Below, one piece after another: positions 1 through 8,264 of a stretch of DNA of 64,000 nt. Source of the DNA: Enterobacter sp. RHBSTW-00175 (GTDB lineage Bacteria; Pseudomonadota; Gammaproteobacteria; Enterobacterales; Enterobacteriaceae); NCBI RefSeq assembly GCF_013927005.1, contig NZ_CP055930.1, positions 868,001 through 932,000 on the forward strand. Direction: 5' to 3'. Below the pieces are notes generated by a model. It was given only the letters and a program-made list of their open reading frames with translations, did no database searches and was not told where the DNA came from. Both the position numbers and the translations under genes were made by a program. Within the stretch, counting starts at the first letter, position 1; every line of letters starts with the position of its first letter.

Positions 1-6
1 AAGGAG

Positions 7-897
7 TTGTATAATCAATTGAATCCGGATATAAAGAAAAAACCTGGTTCAATAGTTATCATTGCTGATCCTGAACGCCAAAATCCAGAACAAATCAAAC
101 ATCTGGAAAATGCCAGAGATAGAATTGATAACGCTTTAGAGCCTCTTTCATTAGATGAAGCCAGATTCCTTTATCAAAACAGAAATTTGATAGATATGGT
201 TACTTCATATGGTTCAGATTATGGAGGGGTTATAAGTGATATGTCTGAGAAATATTTTGGTGAAATTGAGAAAACCTTAACTAAAATTCATGATGCATAT
301 AAAAACCAATATTTAACTCGTGGAACATTGATAGGGGAACAATTTTTTATTGAACGTAGAAAATTATTTAAGGAATTAGATGGGATACTTTTAAAGATTT
401 TCAGAAACAATATAGGTCTTGCTCAGTATGATGATATGAAAAAAGCCTTAAGGTTATCATCATCTTCGATCATTCATAGATGGAATCAAACTGGCGTTAA
501 TGATATTGAAGGTTATGCAACTTATATAGAAAAATCTGCAAAGCTTGCTAAACTTATGAAAACCTTTAATAAAGTAGGCATTGGTTTATCTGCTTTAAAT
601 GGAATGAATTCAATCTATGATGCCTGTACTGTTGGAAGGGAGTGTGAAAAAACCACTTATACAGAAATTGGAAAGTTCTCAGGTGGTATACTTGTTCCTA
701 TATTATTAAGAAGTGCGACAGTTGCAGCATCTACTGGCTGTGTAGTTGTATTATCATATCTTAGTGCGCCCGCTGGAGGAGTTGGAGCTATTGCTTGTGA
801 AATTGTTGTACCTGCACTTACCGGGTTTGGTCTTAGTAAAGCTGGAGAAGTAAGTGGTGAAATCATAGCTGAAAAAATATATAATTATTCTCATTAA
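7..897 (+). CDS. Probable polymorphic-toxin C-terminal part, 5' end likely outside the window
   Basis: The frame is open to the left edge (codons AAG GAG precede the TTG at 7), and AAGGAG touches that TTG with no spacer, so the TTG is a poor start and the gene probably begins upstream. The visible 296 residues start with a PGSIVIIADP motif and a charged helical stretch (about 20-190). They end in a glycine- and alanine-rich hydrophobic region (about 222-285) that could insert in a membrane. From memory the N-terminal motif resembles enterobacterial type VI secretion-linked toxins; this is inference. Base composition is strongly AT-rich, unlike the genes from 2.6 kb onward, which suggests transfer. 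The next gene is a small membrane protein, the usual place for an immunity gene. No catalytic motif was recognised. Confidence 0.5.
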   Translation: MYNQLNPDIKKKPGSIVIIADPERQNPEQIKHLENARDRIDNALEPLSLDEARFLYQNRNLIDMVTSYGSDYGGVISDMSEKYFGEIEKTLTKIHDAYKNQYLTRGTLIGEQFFIERRKLFKELDGILLKIFRNNIGLAQYDDMKKALRLSSSSIIHRWNQTGVNDIEGYATYIEKSAKLAKLMKTFNKVGIGLSALNGMNSIYDACTVGRECEKTTYTEIGKFSGGILVPILLRSATVAASTGCVVVLSYLSAPAGGVGAIACEIVVPALTGFGLSKAGEVSGEIIAEKIYNYSH

Positions 898-902
898 AAA
901 TC

Positions 903-930
903 CGGCAGGAGTATTTAATAACCCCTGCCG
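903..930. other. Hairpin between toxin-like gene and downstream membrane gene
   Basis: CGGCAGG (903-909) and CCTGCCG (924-930) form a perfect 7 bp stem with a 14 nt loop. No T-run follows, so it is not a clear terminator. It could adjust the ratio of the two flanking products or protect the mRNA. Confidence 0.4.
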
Positions 931-952
931 AAAGAAAAAGGTAAATATATTG

Positions 953-1336
953 ATGGCAGAATATGTATTTTTAATTTTAACATGCATAGTAATTTTAGGT
1001 TTAATTTTAATGTTTATTTTAATGCATGTTGAAAATAATAAGTTTTATATTATTTGTGATTTATATAAAAAAGAATTTGGAACTTTACCTTTTGAAGCGA
1101 AATTATTTAATACATCAAGCCCTTTTTTTATTATCGGATATAACATCAAAATGAATTTCATTATAATTCCTCTTGTGTTCAATATGCCCTCTAGTTTGGG
1201 TTTACAGGATGAAAAAGTGAAATTTATAAGAGGTTTGCCTAAAGAGTTAACAAATATTTTCTTAATGACTTTCTATCTTAGTGTATTAATGACTATTGTA
1301 TTTATTGCATTAATAATTGTTGCTATGACTGCATAG
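953..1336 (+). CDS. Small inner-membrane protein, candidate immunity protein
   Basis: The 127-residue product starts at ATG 953, preceded by an AAAAAGG-like ribosome site; an in-frame TTG sits three bases earlier. It has an N-terminal membrane segment (about residues 4-25), a soluble middle (about 26-95) and a second hydrophobic segment close to the C-terminus (about 100-125). Size, two-membrane-span layout, AT-rich composition and position 55 bp after a toxin-like gene fit an immunity protein for a membrane-acting toxin. No family was recognised, so this role is inferred from context only. Confidence 0.5.
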   Translation: MAEYVFLILTCIVILGLILMFILMHVENNKFYIICDLYKKEFGTLPFEAKLFNTSSPFFIIGYNIKMNFIIIPLVFNMPSSLGLQDEKVKFIRGLPKELTNIFLMTFYLSVLMTIVFIALIIVAMTA

Positions 1337-1410
1337 GATCTTCTTCATAGCTCACTTGTGATTATTTATTTTAAAGCGAATATATTCCATCCCAAACAAG
1401 GAAGCATATA

Positions 1411-1576
1411 GTGATAGATTCAATCATTTTAATACTTGCGTTTCCTTTATTAATAGCTTACCAGGAAAGCACACTAATATATTCATTATTATTTGATTAT
1501 TGGGCTTTTTAATTGTATTATTAAGCCTGTTGGTGATATTTATAAATCGAAATGGCATTATCAATTTTCTTTTTGA
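1411..1576 (+). pseudogene. Decayed small hydrophobic ORF (possible second immunity-like gene)
   Basis: A GTG at 1411 follows AAGGAAG by a few bases and opens a 33-codon hydrophobic ORF ending at 1512. The next reading frame continues the hydrophobic pattern from about 1493 (LIIGLFNC...) to a TGA at 1574-1576, with a plausible basic C-terminus (KSKWHYQFSF). This looks like one small membrane protein broken by a single-base frameshift near 1493-1500. A strong terminator follows at once. No homologue was recognised and the ORF is short. Confidence 0.3.
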
Positions 1577-1578
1577 TT

Positions 1579-1608
1579 AAAAAAGGACTCCAATGGAGTC
1601 CTTTTTTA
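1579..1608. terminator. Bidirectional intrinsic terminator
   Basis: AAAAAAGGACTCC and GGAGTCCTTTTTT form a long perfect stem around an AAT loop, with A-runs on the left and T-runs on the right. It can stop transcription from the AT-rich toxin region (+) and from the yfeW remnant (-). Confidence 0.85.
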
Positions 1609-1620
1609 ATAGTTTTAAAT

Positions 1621-1942
1621 TTATTTCAATGCACCATATATCTGATCAACAATCCATCCATATGTTGCCGCTGGCAATAAACCGCTGACAAACACATTAG
1701 GATTCACGGAAGGATTCGCCACTGGCGAATGCGGCCTGTTACCGAGGATAACGATAGCCATATTGTTAGCCGGGTCGATGGCCGTCAGAGTACCTGTCCA
1801 TCCGGTGTGGCCATATGTCAGAGAACTTGCCAGCACACCGAAAGTTGGTGTCATCGAAGCATTACCATTTACACGCCAGCCCAGGCCAAACGTAGCGTCT
1901 TCTGGCGAGCTTTGAGTGAACTGCTCTACCGTAGCCCTGTCA
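1621..1942 (-). pseudogene. yfeW: C-terminal remnant of yfeW (PBP4B-like serine hydrolase)
   Basis: About 107 codons are open on the minus strand, from the junction at 1942 to the TAA at 1621-1623. The residues (GLGWRVNG, TYGHTGWTGT, NRPHSPVANP, ATYGWIVDQIY) match what I remember of the C-terminus of YfeW, a periplasmic beta-lactamase-fold penicillin-binding protein of about 430 residues. The N-terminal three quarters, including the SxxK catalytic serine motif, are absent. The reading frame stops matching exactly where the long repeat starts at about 1943, so insertion of, or recombination at, the repeat probably removed the rest. The HTGWTG box (KTG-like third motif) remains. It cannot be functional. 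Confidence 0.75.
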
Positions 1943-2293
1943 TTTCCTGTAGGCCGGGGCGAGGCGCATGGATGCGCCGAGAGGGCGCGACTTGCATGGA
2001 CGCTGCATCGCGCCCGACCCGAAAGCCGAAAGGAATAAGCTGAAGTGGTCTACTTAATTTGGACAGCGCTTGCGCTGGCCCCGAAGGGGTGAGCCCCAGG
2101 GATGGCGCGAACAATTCGCGAAGCGGCGATTTTCTTGCCGGGAGCCCGGGTCGCCAGGGTGGTGGCGGTGAGCCACCCTGGCACGTTCACCGGTAATGTA
2201 GTAACAGAGTAGCAAGGAACATAAAGTGAACGGAATGACCACCTCAGCCATATGTTCCCCCACACCCTAACTCTCTCCCTGAAGAGCAGAGGG
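1943..2293 (+). repeat. Long hairpin-rich intergenic repeat, copy A
   Basis: About 340 bp is nearly identical to 3189-3546 in the same orientation. The sequence is a chain of short inverted repeats (for example GGCGCAT/ATGCGCC, GGGCGCGA/TCGCGCCC and GCCAGGGTGG/CCACCCTGGC) and ends in a degenerate CCCTCACCC-type element. It differs from copy B mainly near 2041-2060, where B has a larger hairpin. It abuts the broken yfeW. Any ORFs across it are by-products of composition. Confidence 0.85.
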
Positions 2294-2501
2294 CAACACA
2301 CCACAGGTCATTGCAACGCCATACATCTTTCCTGAAGCCATCTCGCAGGTTTCAACTTCTCCTTTCTCACCCTCTTTTTCATAAGGTTATTCGAGCGTAT
2401 GTTTCTTCCACGCCAGCAAAATCTGGCGTCGGGATTGGCATCCTGGTTATTATTGGAGACGGCGTAAGTTCTTGTTGCGCCGCGCGTCTGGCTACATCTC
2501 A

Positions 2502-2636
2502 ATGGTGGGCTGGACGGGGGCGTCGCAAGACGCGCCGGTACACTCCAAGCCGGTAATGCCAACTCCGTTCAGACCTGCCACCAGGGAAATTGGCATTTCC
2601 CTGGTCGGTTTATCAACTGATTGGAGAAGAATATGA
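2502..2636 (+). CDS. Short P4-like (Ash-type) ORF coupled to the next gene
   Basis: ATG 2502 to TGA 2634-2636 gives 44 residues beginning MVGWTGASQDAP and containing PTPFRPATREIG. The stop overlaps the next start as ATGA, the signature of translational coupling. An upstream frame (about 2390-2556, residues YVSSTPAKSGVG...SQWWAGRG) ends across it. This pair of frames resembles from memory the Ash/leader region of P4-like satellite phages. Whether the peptide is made is unknown. The stretch 2294-2501 holds no other gene that I can support. Confidence 0.35.
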   Translation: MVGWTGASQDAPVHSKPVMPTPFRPATREIGISLVGLSTDWRRI

Positions 2637-3070
2637 ATACCAGTAACGCACTTTTCACTACCCCATTCAATCACAACACCGACTTCATCGACCTTGCCGA
2701 CAACTGCGAACGTTTTTGTGAGGCTCTGGTAGAAGAAACCGATCCCGCAAGAAAAATGGCTCTTTGTGGCCGTCTTGCCACCAGCCTCGCCCTGCTCCGC
2801 CCCATGCTGCTGGAGCCGGTTCCTGAATATTTACAGGAACGTCTTACCGTGGATGTTTTTCCCGATCATGCCCCCGCATTTACCACAGAATCCGATCAGC
2901 TCAACCGTTACTGCGAGGAGATCACGCAGTTACTTATCAGTGGTGCACTTGCCCCTGAATCAGCCCGCGTGATGGGTGATTTACTGTTTGAACTGACCCG
3001 TTATTTTGCCGACCTGTTAAAAGCTCCGCGCTGGCTGAGAACAGAGGCTGGCGTCGCGTTACTGGGTTAA
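2633..3070 (+). CDS. Hypothetical protein, probably phage or satellite derived
   Basis: The 145-residue product starts at ATG 2633, with GGAG at 2623-2626 giving a 6 nt spacer; an in-frame TTG at 2621 overlaps that site and is unlikely to be used. It is acidic and helical, without signal peptide or membrane segment. I do not recognise the family. Its start overlaps the stop of a P4-like short ORF, so it is likely part of a small mobile-element fragment lying between two copies of the ~340 bp repeat. No integrase or other phage gene is nearby. Confidence 0.6.
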   Translation: MNTSNALFTTPFNHNTDFIDLADNCERFCEALVEETDPARKMALCGRLATSLALLRPMLLEPVPEYLQERLTVDVFPDHAPAFTTESDQLNRYCEEITQLLISGALAPESARVMGDLLFELTRYFADLLKAPRWLRTEAGVALLG

Positions 3071-3078
3071 ATGTCAAA

Positions 3079-3110
3079 GCCGGGTGGCGGCTGTGCCTTA
3101 CCCGGCCTAC
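3079..3110. repeat. REP/PU palindromic element
   Basis: GCCGGGTGGCGG...CTTACCCGGCCTAC is the common enterobacterial REP palindrome. It is directly downstream of the gene ending at 3070 and may stabilise its mRNA 3' end. Confidence 0.8.
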
Positions 3111-3188
3111 TCGATAAGCGATTAAATAACTTCATTAAAATAAAATGCTTACAGCGACTCCATGGTCCGGCTGAAAATCGCCGAAGCG

Positions 3189-3546
3189 TTTCCTGTAGGC
3201 CGGGGCGAGGCGCATGGATGCGCCGAGAGGGCGCGACTTGCATGGACGCTGCATCGCGCCCGACCCGAAAGCCGAAAGGAATAAGCTGAGGACAAAATTG
3301 CCGGGAGCAATTTTGGACAGCGCCTGCGCTGGCCCCGAAGGGGTGAGCCCCAGGGATGGGGCGAACAATTCGCGTAGCGACGATTTTCTTGCCGGGAGCC
3401 CGGGTTGCCAGGGTGGTGGCGGTGAGCCACCCTGGCACGTTCACCGGTAATGTAGTAACAGAGTAGCAAGGAACATAAAGTGAACGGAATGACCACCACA
3501 GCCGTATGTTCCCCCTCACCCTAACCCTCTCCCAAAAGGAGAGGGG
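3189..3546 (+). repeat. Long hairpin-rich intergenic repeat, copy B
   Basis: This is the second copy of the element at 1943-2293. Stems read directly: 3209-3224, 3229-3261 (outer arms), 3294-3314 and 3407-3436. The right end is a clean CCCTCACCCTAACCCTCTCCC-type element (3511-3546). Just left of it (3141-3188) a minus-strand frame could encode a short protein tail (IFSRTMESL then stop), so this copy too may have cut a gene. Confidence 0.85.
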
Positions 3547-3618
3547 ACAGTCCGTGATCGCATTCCCTCTCCCACAGGATGCGTGCGTCAGACCACACAC
3601 ATAAACAAGGTATTAATC

Positions 3619-3870
3619 ATGAATAACCATAAAGACCTACGTATACCCACCGGACCAGGCGATGTGTTGCTATACGAGTATCTTAAACCGCTTAATATGG
3701 AAATCTCCGATCTGGCCGATATGCTGAACGTAGACCCCAATACAGCCAGCGCGCTGATCAACAATAAAATCATTCTTACCGCAGATATGGCTTCCCGTCT
3801 CGCAAAGACATTCGACACCAGTGTCGAATTCTGGCTGAACCTACAACAAAATCCTGATAACCCACGGTGA
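3619..3870 (+). CDS. HigA-family antitoxin-like HTH protein (orphan)
   Basis: The 83-residue product starts at ATG 3619, with AAGG 8 nt upstream; an in-frame ATG at 3583 lies without a site inside the repeat flank. An XRE helix-turn-helix occupies about residues 22-65 (ISDLADMLNVDPNTASALIN), followed by the HigA/VapI hallmark SVEFWLNLQ. Proteins of this type repress their own operon and neutralise HigB mRNA interferases. No HigB gene is seen immediately upstream: that stretch is repeat sequence. It therefore resembles a solitary member such as YbaQ. Confidence 0.8.
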   Translation: MNNHKDLRIPTGPGDVLLYEYLKPLNMEISDLADMLNVDPNTASALINNKIILTADMASRLAKTFDTSVEFWLNLQQNPDNPR

Positions 3871-3945
3871 AAATCAGCCACCAGTAACACACCTGGCACC
3901 ACGTACCTGCTACCATAAACCACTCTCATTTTTCAGGAAGAAACC

Positions 3946-4371
3946 ATGCGTCAACGTACGATTGTCTGTCCGATTATTCAGAACAACGGGGCTTATCTGC
4001 TGTGCAAAATGGCCGATGACCGTGGGGTATTCCCCGGCCAGTGGGCGCTTTCCGGTGGCGGGATGGAACCAGGAGAAACCATGGAGCAGGCGCTACGCCG
4101 TGAAATTCGCGAAGAGCTGGGCGAAGTGCTGGAGATAACCGACGTGAAGCCCTGGGCCTTTCGCGATGACATCCGCGTGAAAACCTACGCCGACGGCAGC
4201 ACGGAAGAGATTTACATGATTTACCTGATCTTCGACTGCTTCAGTGCCAACCGTGAAGTAACGTTTAATGAAGAGTTTCAGGAGATAGCCTGGGTACAGC
4301 CGGAGTCACTTAAAGCTCTGGATCTGAACGAAGCCACGCGTATCACCTTTGCACAGAAAGGGTTGCTGTAA
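3946..4371 (+). CDS. nudI: Nucleoside triphosphatase NudI
   Basis: This is a 141-residue Nudix hydrolase, the same length as E. coli NudI (YfaO), which hydrolyses pyrimidine (deoxy)nucleoside triphosphates, dUTP and dTTP among them, to the monophosphate and pyrophosphate. The Nudix box GX5EX7REUXEEXGU is complete at residues 38-60 (G38, E44, R52, E53, E56, E57), so metal binding should be intact. The start has AGGAAG 5 nt upstream. It converges with the membrane gene at 4375, three bases away. In E. coli nudI sits elsewhere, so the locus is rearranged here. Confidence 0.9.
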   Translation: MRQRTIVCPIIQNNGAYLLCKMADDRGVFPGQWALSGGGMEPGETMEQALRREIREELGEVLEITDVKPWAFRDDIRVKTYADGSTEEIYMIYLIFDCFSANREVTFNEEFQEIAWVQPESLKALDLNEATRITFAQKGLL

Positions 4372-4374
4372 TCC

Positions 4375-4884
4375 TCACGCGGGTACGCGGGCGAGAAAAA
4401 CGCTCGTGTACCGGATAAATTTGCCGATAAACACCCCCGCAAACACCCCACCAGAGACAATGGCGAATGCGCTCATGGCAGGCTGTTGCAATGTTTGCGG
4501 CGAAATGGCGCTCATCACACCCAGCACATATTTCACCAGAAACGCCAGCATCATAAACGGTAGCGCCGAATAATCCGCCTGTCGGGAAATACTGCGCGGT
4601 GCGGCAGCGCGCGTAATGGCAGCCGACTTTATCAGCATGAAGCCGAGCGCTGCGCCCGCCACTATTCCTGCAATCCACAGAGCAACGGTGGTAAGAGTAA
4701 GCTGACGGTAAATCACCAGGTCGTAAATATCCCAGACCAGAAAAATCGCAGGAATAATGGCGAGTTTTTCGAGCGTCACAATGGCGGGTTTACGGGCTTT
4801 AATCCCGCGAGATATCAGAAAAATAAACAGCACCCACACCCAGACGGGCGTATGGGTCAGGATACCGATAATCAATTCAGACAT
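4375..4884 (-). CDS. Multi-spanning membrane protein of unknown function (DUF6622-like)
   Basis: A 169-residue product is predicted from the ATG at 4884 (MSELIIGILTHTPVWVW); the longer frame to 4956 lacks a site and starts with a less likely leader. About five hydrophobic segments fall near residues 4-22, 38-55, 62-85, 112-130 and 138-158. I recall similar enterobacterial proteins annotated DUF6622, without a known role. It is convergent with nudI and lies about 90 bp downstream of the aminotransferase on the same strand, so the two may be cotranscribed. Confidence 0.7.
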   Translation of the reverse strand: MSELIIGILTHTPVWVWVLFIFLISRGIKARKPAIVTLEKLAIIPAIFLVWDIYDLVIYRQLTLTTVALWIAGIVAGAALGFMLIKSAAITRAAAPRSISRQADYSALPFMMLAFLVKYVLGVMSAISPQTLQQPAMSAFAIVSGGVFAGVFIGKFIRYTSVFLARVPA

Positions 4885-4971
4885 GTTGCTCACCGTGGCG
4901 GAATAACAAAACGTTAAGACCCGGATCAGTATTGCCCATTGCGGCGCAAACGCCACAATGGGCAGGGAAAA

Positions 4972-6153
4972 TTACAGTGATATTTTCAGGCGGCGTACGG
5001 CCTCTTTCAACTGCTCATCCGTTGGCGTAACAAACGACATTCGCAGCGTCGTATGATCCGGCTCGTTGCAATAGAAAAACTCACCCGGTACAAATACTAC
5101 GCCGTTACTGAGCGTTTTTTCCAGCCAGCGGGTCGTATTAATGCCGTTATTCATTTTCGCCCACAGGAACATGCCGCCTTTTGGCTTATGGAATGACATC
5201 ACATCACCCAGCTCCGCTTCCAGCTCGCTGGCGAAGGTCTGATATTTCTGGCGATAGGCTTCACGGATCATTTTAATTTGATCCGCCAGACGGCCAGTCT
5301 TCAGATATTCATAGGTCATCAGCTGCGACAGGGTACTGGTGTGCAAATCGGTAGTCTGTTTCAGATTCACCACCGCGCGTTTCAGCCACTCTGGCACCAG
5401 CACCCAGCCCACACGGGTTCCCGGGGCGAGAATTTTAGAGAAGGTGGAGGTATAAACCACGTTCTCTTCATTGCCAATATCTTTGGCATGAGCAATCAGC
5501 GGGCGGAAGACTTCGTCGGTGTAATTAATTTCGCTGTACGGGTCATCTTCAATAATCACGAAGTCATAACGCAGAGATAATTCCACCAGCTGTTTACGAC
5601 GAGCTTCAGACAGCGTTACGCCGCCAGGATTACCAAAGGTCGGGACAATATAAACCGCTTTGATGGTCTTTTTAGCGACCAGCGCTTCAAGCTCATCAAC
5701 AATCATGCCGTCGCCGTCAGTGCCCACCGATTCAAATTGCGCCTGCGCCAGTCCAAATACCTGCAAAGCAGCCAGATAAGTAGGACGTTCCACCACGACG
5801 ATATCGCCTGGGTTAATTAATGCGCGGGCCAGCACATCAAGGGATTGTTGCGAACCGGACGTAATAACCACATCATCAGCTTTACAGGTAATTCCACGGC
5901 CAATACAAATCTGTTGAACTGCCTCGCGCAGGCCCGGAACACCCTCTGTCAGACCATACTGAAAGGCCTCACCAAAATGCTGTGATAAAACGGCATCTGC
6001 GGCAATTTTAAGGCCTTCGTGATCGAAAAGCGCCGGATTAGGAATACCACCGCCCAGCGAAATTACTCCCGCCATTTTGCTATGTTTTAATAATTCACGG
6101 ATGGCAGATGATTGCAGGCCTTGTGCACTGCTGGCGAGTTTATTAACAGACAT
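4972..6153 (-). CDS. PLP-dependent class I/II aminotransferase (2-aminoadipate/aromatic type)
   Basis: The 393-residue protein is a fold-type I aminotransferase. The PLP lysine is K240 in STFSKILAPGTRVGW. Other landmarks are SGSQQSLDVLAR (phosphate-binding region), PTFGNPGG, the DDPY aspartate and a C-terminal LRMSFVTP arginine that should bind the substrate carboxylate. The closest type I recall is the LysN/Aro8/MocR-like family acting on 2-aminoadipate or aromatic and branched amino acids; substrate cannot be fixed from sequence. It is a free-standing enzyme without the GntR DNA-binding domain. No biosynthetic partner is next to it. Confidence 0.85.
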   Translation of the reverse strand: MSVNKLASSAQGLQSSAIRELLKHSKMAGVISLGGGIPNPALFDHEGLKIAADAVLSQHFGEAFQYGLTEGVPGLREAVQQICIGRGITCKADDVVITSGSQQSLDVLARALINPGDIVVVERPTYLAALQVFGLAQAQFESVGTDGDGMIVDELEALVAKKTIKAVYIVPTFGNPGGVTLSEARRKQLVELSLRYDFVIIEDDPYSEINYTDEVFRPLIAHAKDIGNEENVVYTSTFSKILAPGTRVGWVLVPEWLKRAVVNLKQTTDLHTSTLSQLMTYEYLKTGRLADQIKMIREAYRQKYQTFASELEAELGDVMSFHKPKGGMFLWAKMNNGINTTRWLEKTLSNGVVFVPGEFFYCNEPDHTTLRMSFVTPTDEQLKEAVRRLKISL

Positions 6154-6224
6154 TCTCTTGTAACCTTATTTTTTATGATGTGCTCAATCTTAGTATCATA
6201 TGCAGATCGCTTTGATAACCCTTT

Positions 6225-6440
6225 TCAACGCTGACCGCAGGAATGTTCTGCCTGCAAGTGCGTCAACACCCGCCACGAGACAGCACAACAAACCAGAATA
6301 ATGAAAATTAGCCACATTAACCACCAGGCGAAGCCACGCCATTCGCGCTCAGGGAATTTGGTGAATAAATAACACCACGTATCGGGCAAGGATATATTTT
6401 TTCTCACTGCGCCAAACGCAAATATATTCCTCAATTTCAC
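6225..6440 (-). CDS. Possible small single-span membrane protein
   Basis: A GTG-started frame of 71 codons has GGTAGG shortly upstream. It includes one tryptophan-rich hydrophobic segment (about residues 33-58, FAWWLMWLIFIILVCC) followed by a hydrophilic tail. A single membrane span and a weak start make it plausible but not certain. It lies between the divergent aminotransferase (-) and secretion operon (+). No family recognised. Confidence 0.35.
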   Translation of the reverse strand: MKLRNIFAFGAVRKNISLPDTWCYLFTKFPEREWRGFAWWLMWLIFIILVCCAVSWRVLTHLQAEHSCGQR

Positions 6441-6584
6441 CTGACCTACCAGATTTAAGGATATTCAGGCTCGGAATCTTCCGAGCTTTAGGATTATTCC
6501 CCCTTTAATTACCTCGCCATTATTTAAACAATCTTACACAAATTCACATTGCATCCATTTTCCTTACATTGCGCGGAACGTTTG
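6441..6584 (+). promoter_or_regulatory. Upstream region of the two-partner secretion operon
   Basis: This AT-rich stretch before the tpsB start includes a small hairpin (GCTCGG 6469-6474 / CCGAGC 6481-6486). No confident -35/-10 pair or operator could be assigned, but the operon promoter must lie here or within the possible small ORF to the left. Confidence 0.35.
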
Positions 6585-8264
6585 ATGATAGCCCGACAAA
6601 ATATAGCGATAATAATATCCACAGCCACTGGCCTGACTTTAATGCTCTCTGCCCATGCTGCTGAGCCGAATAACCAGTTTATTATTCAGCAGCAACGTCA
6701 GAAAGCACTTGAGCAGCAACTGACGCCGCCCGTCCCGGATGTGCGTCTTTCGGAGCCATCATCAAGCTTTGGCAGGATTGATTTCCCCACCGAAACGCCC
6801 TGCTTCCCTATTCAGCGCGTAGAGCTGAGCGGCCAGGATGCCCTTCCCCACTGGCTGCCGTTGCAGCGCCTTGCCGATCAGGCTCAGGGCCGTTGTCTTG
6901 GCGGCAAAGGCATTAACCTGCTGATGAGTACGATGCAAAACCGCATTGTCGATCACGGCTGGATAACCACCCGCGTTCTCGCACCCTCTCAGGATTTAAA
7001 AAGCGGCACACTGAAGCTGGCGATTGTCCCGGGCTATGTTCGCCACGTGACGCTCACCAAAGAGAGCGACGATTACATCCAGCTTTACAGCGCCTTCCCT
7101 GCTCACGAGGGAAATCTGCTGGATCTGCGAGACATTGAGCAGGGGCTGGAGAATTTACAGCGCTTGCCCACCGTGGAAGCCAGCATGGAGATCCTGCCCG
7201 GTGAAAAACCCGGCGAGAGCGATGTGGTGATCACCCGTAAGCAGAGCAAGATGTGGCGTCTTGGGCTGTCGCTGGACGACGCAGGAACCGAAACCACCGG
7301 GCGCTACCAGGGCGGTGTAACCTTGTCCCTGGATAACCCCTTCTCCCTGAGCGATCTGCTGTATGTCTCCGCCAGCCACGACCTTAACGACAAAAGCGGC
7401 AAGGGCAGCAAAAACTACACCGCGCACTACTCGGTGCCGTTTGGCTACTGGATGCTGGGGGTTACCGGCAGTGACTACGACTACCACCAGACCATCGCCG
7501 GGCTGAACGGGGATTACCGCTACAGCGGCAAAAGCAAAAACCTCGACGTGCAGCTAAGCCGCGTTCTGCATCGCAGCGGCTCGCAAAAAACCACCTTCAC
7601 GTACGACGTGCTCGCGCGCGAAACACGCAACTACATCGACGACACCGAAGTGGGCGTGCAGCGACGTCAGACGGCGGGCTGGCGCGTGGGGCTGGAACAT
7701 CGCCACTACATCGGCCAGGCCACGCTGGACGCGGGCATCAGCTACCAGCGTGGTACGCGCTGGTTTGGCGCGCAGCCTGCCCCGGAAGAATTTACCGGCG
7801 ATGCCACCGCCCTGAGCAAAATTACCCAGTTGAGCGCCCAGCTCGATCTGCCGTTTGAAATTGGCTCACAGAACTTCCGCTACAACGTGCAGTACCAGCG
7901 CCAAATCAGCAACACGCCGCTGACGCCGCAGGATCAGTTTGCCATCGGTAACCGCTGGACGGTGCGCGGCTTTGACGGGGAACGCACCCTGAATGCCAGC
8001 CACGGCTGGTACGTGCGTAACGACCTGGCCTGGAGCACACCGCTGCCAAACCAGGAGCTTTATCTCGGCGCGGATTACGGTGAAGTGGGCGGTTACAGCT
8101 CGGACTACCTGATTGGCAAACATCTGGCGGGCGGCGTGGTGGGGCTGCGCGGCAGCGCCTTCAACACCGGGTATGACCTGTTTGCCGGCACGCCGTTCTC
8201 GAAGCCGGATGGGTTCACCACCAGCAACCTTACCCTCGGTTTTAACCTCAACTGGAGCTGGTGA
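6585..8264 (+). CDS. Two-partner secretion outer-membrane transporter (TpsB; ShlB/FhaC/CdiB family)
   Basis: ATG 6585 is chosen because it starts a clean signal peptide (about 1-26, ending LMLSAHAA) with GCGGAACG upstream; an in-frame TTG at 6549 would spoil it. The 559-residue protein has a POTRA-type periplasmic region (about 60-210, including [11 protein letters not shown]) and a beta-barrel (about 215-559) ending in the hydrophobic/aromatic C-terminus [11 protein letters not shown] used by the BAM machinery. The [10 protein letters not shown] motif corresponds to the conserved loop-6 VRGY/F motif of FhaC. It should export the TpsA encoded downstream. Its stop overlaps the next start (TGATG). 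Confidence 0.9.
   Translation: MIARQNIAIIISTATGLTLMLSAHAAEPNNQFIIQQQRQKALEQQLTPPVPDVRLSEPSSSFGRIDFPTETPCFPIQRVELSGQDALPHWLPLQRLADQAQGRCLGGKGINLLMSTMQNRIVDHGWITTRVLAPSQDLKSGTLKLAIVPGYVRHVTLTKESDDYIQLYSAFPAHEGNLLDLRDIEQGLENLQRLPTVEASMEILPGEKPGESDVVITRKQSKMWRLGLSLDDAGTETTGRYQGGVTLSLDNPFSLSDLLYVSASHDLNDKSGKGSKNYTAHYSVPFGYWMLGVTGSDYDYHQTIAGLNGDYRYSGKSKNLDVQLSRVLHRSGSQKTTFTYDVLARETRNYIDDTEVGVQRRQTAGWRVGLEHRHYIGQATLDAGISYQRGTRWFGAQPAPEEFTGDATALSKITQLSAQLDLPFEIGSQNFRYNVQYQRQISNTPLTPQDQFAIGNRWTVRGFDGERTLNASHGWYVRNDLAWSTPLPNQELYLGADYGEVGGYSSDYLIGKHLAGGVVGLRGSAFNTGYDLFAGTPFSKPDGFTTSNLTLGFNLNWSW

Noticed and set aside
1943..3546. Composite transposon formed by the two direct repeats
   Set aside because: The repeats encode no transposase, have no clear terminal inverted repeats or target duplications, and each also looks like a stand-alone dispersed element.
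3067..3600. 177-codon minus-strand ORF across repeat copy B
   Set aside because: It translates the hairpin repeat and a REP element; the matching frame in copy A is broken, so it is not conserved as protein.
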